The notes beneath the pieces were generated by a model. It ran no database searches. It worked only from the letters and a program-made list of their open reading frames with translations, and had not been told where the DNA came from. Below, piece by piece: positions 26,944 to 33,933 of a stretch of DNA of 64,000 bases. The first letter of the stretch is position 1. The number at the start of each line of letters is the position of its first letter. The position numbers were made by a program, and so were the translations under genes. This DNA comes from Arthrobacter sp. zg-Y1171 (GTDB lineage: Bacteria; Actinomycetota; Actinomycetes; Actinomycetales; Micrococcaceae): contig NZ_CP104264.1 in NCBI RefSeq assembly GCF_025244845.1, forward strand, positions 2,852,001-2,916,000, in the 5' to 3' direction.

Positions 26944-27230
26944 GGAGAGCCATGGACGGCGACGAGCGGGTGCTCTCCGTTTCGCTCTCCCTCCCATCTG
27001 CTGTCAGGGAGCCCAGAATGGGGCGCCCGGAGAGCGGGAGAGCAGGCCCACACGGCATCCGGCAGCAACAAGTGCGTGTGTGCGTGTCATCGCGGGCACG
27101 GTGTTAGACGGCCACGCACGCATTTGATGGTAGAGCCTTCCTTTTCTTGCTCTCCTTGCTCTCCCATGGGTCAACTGCCCCGAATTTCCGGGATCAAAGG
27201 TGGAGAGTAAGAAACGATTTGCTGCTCTCC
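26944..27230. repeat. Cluster of eight GCTCTCC/GGAGAGC heptamers (iteron-like)
   Basis: Exact copies: GGAGAGC at 26944, 27029 and 27037; GCTCTCC at 26972, 26984, 27149, 27158 and 27224; plus GGAGAGT at 27202. They occur mostly as close pairs (8-12 bp apart) with alternating orientation, in about 290 bp that otherwise carries no gene. Far fewer than one copy is expected by chance. The location between the repressor and the cargo, near the replication operon, makes an origin plausible. Confidence 0.6.
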
Positions 27231-27304
27231 GCTTGGTCTCCTGCTCCCCGGCTGACGGTGAGGCGCCGTCCTTTCAGGATTGCTCAACAGCTAGGGTCGA
27301 GGTC

Positions 27305-28117
27305 ATGACGCTGACGCTCGAACCAATCCTGCTAAGCGCCGGCATCGACCCGGCCGATACCCAAGTGATACGTCATGCCTTCGTGCGCGAGCACGGTGAC
27401 ACCGGCCTCAGAGGTATCCACGCCGATTCCACCGACGACGAGATCCTCGCCTACACGAGCCAGCAGTCAGTGAATCCGCGGACCTTCCCCGTTATACCGC
27501 CACATGTCTGGGTGGTATTCGTTCGTGAGGGCGGTGATCGGGCCCGGCTGTGGGCCGTGGTACAGAACCGGGGCCAGATCTCGAACGATGGCGTTCGGCG
27601 AACGTTTGACCTGGTTTTTACCGAACATCTGGCCGACCTTAGGAACCGCCTTGTCATCGGCTGGAGGTCTCCGCGGACCTGGCGGCTTAACGGTCCCACG
27701 GCTGCCGGCTACCCGGTCATGGAAATTGCCGACGCCCAGCCGGTGCCATTCCCCGGCTTTGACCGCCTCGTCCTGGACCACGCCCAACTCCAGGCGGTAA
27801 TGCGCGAGCATCGGTACGCGTCCTGGCGCACGGCCCTGTCGTCAGTCGTAGGCGTCTACCTCATTACTGACACACGCGACGGCCGGCACTACGTGGGCAA
27901 AGCCGACGGGGCGGAGAGCATCCGTCAGCGCTGGAGCGCATACGCGACAAATGGTCACGGTGGCAATGTGGAGCTTCGCAGCTGCGACCCAACGAGCTTC
28001 CGCTACTCACTGATGAGGGTTTTTGACCCCACCACCCCGGCCCCGGTGATCGACGCGGCTGAAAGCCACTTCAAGCACGCAATGGATACGAGGAAGCACG
28101 GGCTCAACGGGAACTGA
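27305..28117 (+). CDS. GIY-YIG nuclease family protein
   Basis: 270 residues from ATG 27305 (GAGG just upstream; the open frame extends to 27200 through the heptamer cluster, which looks non-coding). The C-terminal ~90 residues contain the GIY-YIG signature as VVGVYLITDTRDGRHYVGKA and the catalytic Arg in RQRWSAYATNGHGGN. The N-terminal ~170 residues (LLSAGIDPADTQVIRHAFVRE, then VWVVFVREGGDRARLWAVVQ) form a conserved companion domain seen in actinobacterial homologues. A restriction or anti-phage role is plausible but not shown. Confidence 0.82.
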   Translation: MTLTLEPILLSAGIDPADTQVIRHAFVREHGDTGLRGIHADSTDDEILAYTSQQSVNPRTFPVIPPHVWVVFVREGGDRARLWAVVQNRGQISNDGVRRTFDLVFTEHLADLRNRLVIGWRSPRTWRLNGPTAAGYPVMEIADAQPVPFPGFDRLVLDHAQLQAVMREHRYASWRTALSSVVGVYLITDTRDGRHYVGKADGAESIRQRWSAYATNGHGGNVELRSCDPTSFRYSLMRVFDPTTPAPVIDAAESHFKHAMDTRKHGLNGN

Positions 28118-28301
28118 TCTCCGTGACCAACGCGTTTGCTGCATTGGAACGGTCTATCTCATTGCCGGCGATCCTGGCAGGCGATGTCGAGTCTCAGGAG
28201 ACGCGTGAATCACTGGAATGTGCGAGCGAATCCACCAGCTTTCGATGGCGCCCTAAAAGCGGACTTGACCGCCAGCATGAGTGGAAATGTCTCTGCCGAG
28301 C

Positions 28302-29183
28302 CTAACGCTCCTTATTCGCCCAACGCTCCATCGCCATCGCGGCAACAAAGAAGTCCAAGAATTGGTCTGGGCTCAGGTAGCGTGGCTCGAACGTCATTGC
28401 CAGGTCCATGTAGATGGCTCCGAGTTCCCTGACCACTCGGAGACTGCCGTGATCCCAGTAGGCGGCAATGAGAGGCCCAACGGCACTTTCAAGCGCTTCA
28501 CCAATGACTCGGGGATTCTGGATAAGGGAATCAAACGAATACTGAGCGTTGTCGATCAGTGGGAGTGGCGGCAATCCTGGATCTGGTTGGTCTTGACCAT
28601 ATGATCCTTTTGTCTCCGAGCTAAATACCAAGCACGATGTCTGCAGTTTTGCCTGGTGGCCGAAAAGTGTGAGTTTGAAGTCGTACCCGCGAAGCCGCCG
28701 GACGGGCGTGCTCGACCCGGGAAGTATTGGGGGGAGGACTTCTCTTCGGTCGTACGAGATGCACATTTCATAGCGTGAACCCACAATCAGAGCGGGTCCG
28801 TCCTGACCGTTGGGCTGGATGATTGGCAGCTCTGTGGGGCTTTTCCCGACACCAACCCGCTGAAGTGTGATGCCTTCATAGTCGAGGCTCCGGATGAGGC
28901 CGAAGACAGGTAACGCAACTTCATACTGGGAATAAAAAGAGGAAATTCCAAGAGTTAGCGGGGGCTGGTGACCTGCCCGGCGGTTATCGTCAACGAGCCG
29001 ATTATATGCAGTGTCGATGTCATGCAGGTACGTCCCGACCTTCTGATGGGAGTCAAAAAATATCATCGGGTAATCGGCCGGTACGTATCGGGAGGACATG
29101 GGGTCCCAACGAACTTCAGAACCCATGCTTGCCGCCCAAGGGAGAGGGCGCGTGATCATAGTTGGAACGAGATTTCCCGACAC
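28302..29183 (-). CDS. Hypothetical protein
   Basis: 293 residues from a GTG. Soluble, with mixed alpha/beta character (PLTLGISSFYSQYEVALPVF, then VRRLRGYDFKLTLFGHQAK) and a helical C-terminus (FFVAAMAMERWANKER). No transmembrane segment or known motif. Base composition is lower in GC than the host flanks. It converges with the GIY-YIG gene, leaving 184 bp with no further gene, and is the last gene before the right end of the element. Confidence 0.7.
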   Translation of the reverse strand: MSGNLVPTMITRPLPWAASMGSEVRWDPMSSRYVPADYPMIFFDSHQKVGTYLHDIDTAYNRLVDDNRRAGHQPPLTLGISSFYSQYEVALPVFGLIRSLDYEGITLQRVGVGKSPTELPIIQPNGQDGPALIVGSRYEMCISYDRREVLPPILPGSSTPVRRLRGYDFKLTLFGHQAKLQTSCLVFSSETKGSYGQDQPDPGLPPLPLIDNAQYSFDSLIQNPRVIGEALESAVGPLIAAYWDHGSLRVVRELGAIYMDLAMTFEPRYLSPDQFLDFFVAAMAMERWANKER

Positions 29184-29449
29184 TTCGCAACTCTCCGTTT
29201 TCCTGGGGAATGCTTTCTTTGTTTACTTCCTGAAGCTTTAGAGCAACAGAATGCGATCATAGATAGCTCCCAAGTGTCATTCAATTGTGACGCGCGGAGG
29301 CGTGTATAAGTCCACTTAAAAAATGCCATCGCCGTTGATTTGCTGCAGGTTCATCGATTAGCAAACCTCGGGTTACGGACTTGGATCACGCTCTATCCGT
29401 TGTTACGCGGTTACGGGATGCTAGGAAAACTGTCCGTCAACCCGAGATC

Positions 29450-29486
29450 AAGTATGTTTTGTTGGGTGCACGGCGGCGAGCGTGGC
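29450..29486. other. attR of the integrated element
   Basis: Element outer arm AAGTATGT (29450-29457), palindrome half GTGCACGGCG (29466-29475), core GC (29476-29477), then host sequence with the arm CGTGGC (29481-29486). With attL it reconstructs a symmetric attP in the element and a symmetric attB in the DUF4244 gene. Confidence 0.85.
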
Positions 29487-29747
29487 AATGGCATATTCGG
29501 CGGTGGCCATGCCGGCCTCTCGGTCATCCCACGACGGATCCACCGGTTCCTGCGTCGCCGGCAGCGGCTTCACCAGTGTCAGGCGGGGAGCATCCGCGGC
29601 AGTGCGCCCGGACAGGCTGTACACCCCGTTGCTGCCGTCCGATCCCGGGTTCGGGCAGGCCTGCCGTCTGTCCTGCCCTCCCCCATCCATTTCGGAGCGG
29701 GCAGCGGCCTGGGATGGTGCGGCAACGGATCTGGTGCTGTGTGGCAT
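29478..29747 (-). pseudogene. DUF4244 pilin-like gene, severed 5' half
   Basis: The ATG at 29747 has a strong AGGAGG ribosome-binding site. The product would begin MPHSTRSVAAPSQAAARS and reach the Flp/pilin-like signature DREAGMATAEYAIATLAA, where the element begins. The frame then reads VHPTKHT in element DNA and stops at 29448, giving a 99-residue truncated protein with only half of the hydrophobic helix. The missing C-terminal half is at 4955-5056. In the intact locus this would be the candidate major Flp-like subunit following tadC. Confidence 0.88.
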
Positions 29748-29897
29748 GTGTCTTTCCTCCTGCTGAAAGGGTCTGAACTTCGAGCCTGCCTCCGGCCGCC
29801 GGCCGACGGTTGCAGCCCGGACGCCGATGGGGACAACCCCGGTCCGGCGGTGGGCTGTGGAGGAACAAACAGGTGAAACCAGTCCTGCCGAAACTGG

Positions 29898-30509
29898 TTA
29901 TTTCCACCCTGGCAGCAGGGACATCAGCAGCGGCACCACGGTCAAAGCCACAAACGCGGGCAGCGAACACAGCCCCAGCGGCATCACCAGACGAACCCCG
30001 AGCGCCGCTGCGCGCCGCCTGCTCTCCGTCTGCCGGCGCCGCCGAAGGGCGTCCGCCTGGGAATGAAGCACAGCAGCTGACGGTGCCCCCGTAACGGCTG
30101 TGAAGCGCAGCGCCGGACCGAGTGCCGCGAGTGCCGAGGCTGGCATTCCGCTGACCCGGGATACCCGTTCGCCACCCGCTGGCTGCGCTCCGGCGGAGGC
30201 GGAACCGGCGGACAACTGCCACGCGGCATCCCAGGGAATTCCGAGGTCCAGTGCCTGCAGGAGCCGGTCAAGATCCCGGGACGTAGCCGGATCCACGCCG
30301 TCACGCAGGATGGCCAACGCCGAGGGCAGCGGTTGTCCCGCTTCCAACATCGCCGCAATCAAATCCAGCATCAGGGCGGGATCGCCGGTGCTGCCCTCCG
30401 ACCCGGGTTCGATCCTCTGCCGGAGGTGCTGCTGCCGCGGACGCTCCTCGGATCCGGTCAGGAGCAGGGCGGCCGTCGAAAGGAGCGCGAACACCAGCAG
30501 GCCGGTCAT
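29898..30509 (-). CDS. TadC-like type II secretion F-domain membrane protein
   Basis: About 203 residues from an ATG that overlaps the TadB stop (ATGA). One N-terminal membrane helix (MTGLLVFALLSTAALLLTG) is followed by a T2SSF-type cytoplasmic region (LDLIAAMLEAGQPLPSALAI) and a C-terminal helix pair (LGLCSLPAFVALTVVPLLMSL). It pairs with TadB as the inner-membrane platform of the Tad pilus machine. The open frame extends upstream inside tadB, but that portion is antisense noise. Confidence 0.85.
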   Translation of the reverse strand: MTGLLVFALLSTAALLLTGSEERPRQQHLRQRIEPGSEGSTGDPALMLDLIAAMLEAGQPLPSALAILRDGVDPATSRDLDRLLQALDLGIPWDAAWQLSAGSASAGAQPAGGERVSRVSGMPASALAALGPALRFTAVTGAPSAAVLHSQADALRRRRQTESRRRAAALGVRLVMPLGLCSLPAFVALTVVPLLMSLLPGWK

Positions 30510-31297
30510 CCGGAATTGCCCTGCACCGGCGCCTGGGCGTTCCGCACCAGCCGTGAAGACCACAGACGCCCTGCCAGCCAGAACCCGGTTCCGGCTGCAG
30601 CCGCAAGCCACCCCGGCGGCGTCGCCGTCAGGATCTGCAGCGGGTTGCCACCCAGCAGGTAGCCCAGGAGGATCCCGCCGCCCGGCAGCCAGGTCAGGAG
30701 CCGCATAGTGGCACGCGGGCCGGCCATTGCCGCTTCCCGGTCCGAGGCGGCATCACGGGCGGCTTCCAGTTGCCCGGCATACCGGCTGAGCACCGCGGCC
30801 AGCGGGGCACCGCTCCGCTCCGATACGCGTAGGCAGAGCGCCAAACCGGACCACAGCTGCTGCAGTGCCGGATCGGTTTCCCGGCTGCCTGCCCGCTCCG
30901 CGGCGGCAAGCACCGGCACCGGACTAAGACCCAGCGCTGCCGACGCCGCGGCCGCCTGCAGCACCGGGGAAAAGGGGTGAACGGGGGTCTCCGCTGAAGC
31001 CGGGGCTTCGTACAGTGTGGCTGCGTCCGCCCAGATCCGATGGGTTGAGCGTCCCGCCGACAGCAGCCCCGCCAGTTCCCGCACCAGCAGCGCCGGGGCA
31101 TCACCGTCGAGTTTTGGGCGAGGGCGACGGCGCCGCCGGAGAAGAAGGCCGTCCGCTACGCGCGCAGACCTGCGGCGGGCAACCGGCGGCCGGCGTGGCG
31201 GAGCCCCGAGTGTCAGGGCCGCTGCCGTGGCGAGGAGTACCGCGACGGTCAGCCCTGCCACGCCGACACTAACTGCCCGCCGGCACGGATCCGGCAC
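30506..31297 (-). CDS. TadB-like inner-membrane platform protein
   Basis: 263 residues, with membrane helices near residues 10-30 and at the C-terminus (WLPGGGILLGYLLGGNPLQI, then GWLAAAAGTGFWLAGRLW). A cytoplasmic T2SSF-like region lies between (LVRELAGLLSAGRSTHRIWAD, then LCLRVSERSGAPLAAVLSR). It overlaps the tadA end by 29 bp and tadC by 4 bp, indicating one transcript. Works with TadC and the TadA ATPase in pilus assembly. Confidence 0.85.
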   Translation of the reverse strand: MPDPCRRAVSVGVAGLTVAVLLATAAALTLGAPPRRPPVARRRSARVADGLLLRRRRRPRPKLDGDAPALLVRELAGLLSAGRSTHRIWADAATLYEAPASAETPVHPFSPVLQAAAASAALGLSPVPVLAAAERAGSRETDPALQQLWSGLALCLRVSERSGAPLAAVLSRYAGQLEAARDAASDREAAMAGPRATMRLLTWLPGGGILLGYLLGGNPLQILTATPPGWLAAAAGTGFWLAGRLWSSRLVRNAQAPVQGNSG

Positions 31298-32519
31298 CGT
31301 TTTCAGCGGCTGCCCGTACCTCCAGCCGCTGTTCGAGCTCGGACCACCCGCTGCCGCGCCGGTATTCCCCTCCGCTGAGGACCAGGGCCGGAACGGCAGT
31401 CAGTTTTCCGTCGGCGATCACCAGGACCGCAATCTCGGCAATAGTGCGGGTGCCGGCCGACCGGTGCAGATGGACCACCACGTCCAGCGCTGCTGCCGCC
31501 TGCAGTGCCACTGCTTCCGGCGCCATACCGGCAAGTGCACCCAATGCCACCAACCGGGCAGGCACTCCCGCGGCAGAGTTGGCGTGAATGGTTCCGCCGG
31601 CTCCGTCGTGGCCGGTGTTCAGCGCTGCCAGGAGTTCCCGGACCTCGGCTCCCCTGCACTCCCCCACCACGAGACGGTCCGGCCGCATGCGCAGGGCCTG
31701 CCGCACCAGTTCGGCCTGATCCAATACCCCGCTGCCCTCCACATTTCCGTGCCGGCTCTGCAGGCCCACCACATGGGGATGGTCCGGTTCCAGTTCCGCT
31801 GCGTCCTCCACCAGCACCAGCCGTTCCTGCGGTCCACTGAGGGAAAGCAACGTGGAGAGAAGCGTCGTTTTCCCGGTCCCGGTGGCTCCGCTGACGAGAA
31901 AGTTCAAGCGTCGGCGGACAATGGCGCGGAGCAGGGCTTCACACTCCCGGTCCAGGGTTCCGCCGCGTGTCAGTTCCGCCAGGGTGAAAGACCGGCTCCG
32001 GTGAATACGGACCGAGAGGAGCGTAGCCCCGGTGGAAACCGGGCGGAGCACTGCATGCACACGGTAACCCTGCAGCTGGACATCGACGCAGGGACAGGAA
32101 TCGTCCAGCCGCCGACCCCCGGCCGCCACCAGGCGCGTGGCAAGTGCCTGCACCTCCGAGTCCGAGGCAAACCGGATGGCCGTAAGTTCCAAGCCGCGGC
32201 CGGCATCCACCCAGACCCGGTCCGGACCGTTCACCAGGATGTCGCTGACGCCGGGAAGCAATGCCAGCGGCTGAAGCGGGCCCAGGCCCTGCAGCTCGGC
32301 GCGCATGCGGTCCACCGCGTGCAGTGTCCCCTCGGAGCCCAGGAGCTGCCCGCTGGCCTGCACCGCTGCCGCGAGCCGTGCTCCGGTCACCGGTTCGGAG
32401 CGTGCCAGCATCCGGTCCCGCACCCGTGCCAACAGCGGATCCGGGCCAAGCGGCTGGCCAGGCGGCTGGCCACGCCGTGGGCGGTGAACTCCCCCGCTGC
32501 CGGCGCCGGACATACTCAC
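31269..32519 (-). CDS. tadA: TadA-family secretion/pilus ATPase (helicase/secretion neighbourhood type)
   Basis: 416 residues of a GspE/VirB11-type ATPase. Walker A is GATGTGKTTLLS at about residues 211-222; an Asp box and Walker B follow (RLVVGECRGAEVRELLAALN), with TGHDGAGGTIHANS as the His box. It powers assembly or retraction of the Tad-type pilus at the membrane. The gene overlaps the CpaE-like gene by 4 bp and TadB by 29 bp. The catalytic motifs look intact, so the machinery genes are undamaged even though the pilin-like gene is split. Confidence 0.92.
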   Translation of the reverse strand: MSMSGAGSGGVHRPRRGQPPGQPLGPDPLLARVRDRMLARSEPVTGARLAAAVQASGQLLGSEGTLHAVDRMRAELQGLGPLQPLALLPGVSDILVNGPDRVWVDAGRGLELTAIRFASDSEVQALATRLVAAGGRRLDDSCPCVDVQLQGYRVHAVLRPVSTGATLLSVRIHRSRSFTLAELTRGGTLDRECEALLRAIVRRRLNFLVSGATGTGKTTLLSTLLSLSGPQERLVLVEDAAELEPDHPHVVGLQSRHGNVEGSGVLDQAELVRQALRMRPDRLVVGECRGAEVRELLAALNTGHDGAGGTIHANSAAGVPARLVALGALAGMAPEAVALQAAAALDVVVHLHRSAGTRTIAEIAVLVIADGKLTAVPALVLSGGEYRRGSGWSELEQRLEVRAAAENGAGSVPAGS

Positions 32520-33688
32520 GGCGCTGCCCCAACCGGCCCGGACAACACCGTCGCCAGAATCCGCTGCGATACGCGCTTGATCCGCCGGCGTCCCGCACCC
32601 GCCAGCGCCTGGCCGTACTCCCCGCCGGTTCCCCGTTGGAAGGGCAGGTAACCGGACAGCGGCAACCCCAGGGCTTCGGCCACCAGGACTTCGTCCAATC
32701 CGTTTCCAAGCGGCCCGCGCACCACTACATGGGCCGGCACCTCCCGGAGGTACGGCAGCAATGCCTGCGCCCCCAGGACCCCACCGGTCCGGCCCGGCAC
32801 CGCCAACAGCACCTGGTCGCAGAAACGCAGCAGCGACGCTGCGCCGACGGTCCGGCCCAGATCAACGATGGTCAGCTGATATCCGCTCCGCGCTGCGTCC
32901 ATGACCGCCGCGGCAACAGCCTCATCAGCCGGAGGGAACCCTGTCCCCCTGCCCAAAAGCGAAAAGCCGGCGAGCGCCGGTAACCCGGCCGCGAGCTGCA
33001 CGGGATTCAGGCTGCCGCTTAGCCCCTCCAAATCCGGCCAGCGGATCCCCTCCAGATCGGCGGCCCCCAAAGCCCACTCCAAGCCGGCTCCCCAGGGATC
33101 CCCCTCCAGCAACAGCACCGAGTGGCCGATCTCAGCTGCATTGGCACTCAACCAGCACGCCACGGTGGAGGCACCGGTTCCCCCGCCGCCCAAAACCCCC
33201 AGGACCGTACCTCCGGCGAGGCTGCGCCGTCTGCCGAGAAAGCCCGCGAGCCAGCCGGCCGCTGCGGGGAGGACCGCGACCCGGCCCGCGGAACTTCCCG
33301 CAGCCGCATCCCAGACGCTGGAGTCCTCCGCCAGGCTGACCACAATGACCTCGGGCTTCCCCGTTCCTGCCGAACCGGCTCCCGCAGCGGCGAGCGCGCG
33401 ACCCGGCCCTCCTTGTTCGGCCAGGAACCGGAGGTGCCCGGTGCCCAGCAGCAGCACATCCGGCACCAAGGCCATCGCCTCTGGGATATCCGGAGCCACG
33501 GGAATCTCCACGCCGGCAGCCGCAGCGGCCCGGGCCACTTCATCCTGCAGAGCCTGATCCCCGGCTACGAGCACAGCGACGACGGCGTCCCTGCCAGCCG
33601 TGCCCGGCAGCCTGCGGCCGGGCCGTGTTTCCGGCAGCCGTCGGGTGCGTGTCCGGCCGGTGCCCGGCGCACCTCGTTCCATGTCCAT
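32516..33688 (-). CDS. CpaE-like P-loop protein (actinobacterial helicase/secretion type)
   Basis: 391 residues from ATG 33688, chosen because GGTGAGG lies about 6 bases upstream; the frame is open to 33763 but lacks a ribosome-binding site there. The N-terminal ~150 residues look like a receiver-type domain without clear phosphorylation motif. The C-terminal MinD/ParA-like domain has VLGVLGGGGTGASTVACW in place of the classical KGGxGKT, and LLLEGDPWGAGLEWALG. The P-loop lacks the usual Lys, as often in CpaE homologues. It probably positions the pilus machine and heads the operon. Confidence 0.85.
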   Translation of the reverse strand: MDMERGAPGTGRTRTRRLPETRPGRRLPGTAGRDAVVAVLVAGDQALQDEVARAAAAAGVEIPVAPDIPEAMALVPDVLLLGTGHLRFLAEQGGPGRALAAAGAGSAGTGKPEVIVVSLAEDSSVWDAAAGSSAGRVAVLPAAAGWLAGFLGRRRSLAGGTVLGVLGGGGTGASTVACWLSANAAEIGHSVLLLEGDPWGAGLEWALGAADLEGIRWPDLEGLSGSLNPVQLAAGLPALAGFSLLGRGTGFPPADEAVAAAVMDAARSGYQLTIVDLGRTVGAASLLRFCDQVLLAVPGRTGGVLGAQALLPYLREVPAHVVVRGPLGNGLDEVLVAEALGLPLSGYLPFQRGTGGEYGQALAGAGRRRIKRVSQRILATVLSGPVGAAP

Positions 33689-33933
33689 GCGCCTCACCGT
33701 CGCACCGAGGACCGGCCTGGTGTATCTGCCGGCCGAGGCATCCTGAGAAACTGCTGCCGGCAAGAAGGTTGTGGAGGAAAGGTCCGGCCGCCTCCGGCTG
33801 CATCAGCTACCGTCGGAGGAATCCGATAGGGTCGGCGCTAACCGGGAGCGGACATTGCAGCAGGAACGGTTCAGCAACGGTTCGGCACCGACAATCCGGC
33901 ACAGCGGCGTGCCGGCGAAGGAAGCAGGGAGTC

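Larger units (their letters stand above)
5057..29477. mobile_element. Integrated, self-replicating genomic island (about 24.4 kb) inserted in the DUF4244 gene
   Basis: Boundaries come from the split DUF4244 gene and the matching att structure at both ends. The left end encodes a large serine integrase; the right half encodes a primase-helicase, a family-A DNA polymerase, an HTH_17 protein and an XRE repressor. Cargo includes restriction-modification, nuclease, ATPase, antitoxin and unknown genes. No capsid, portal, terminase, tape measure, lysis, relaxase, FtsK/TraB or T4SS gene is recognisable, so transfer probably depends on another element. Non-coding stretches are longer than in the host flanks. 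It may be a phage satellite, a degraded prophage or an integrative plasmid; the sequence alone cannot settle this. Confidence 0.85.
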
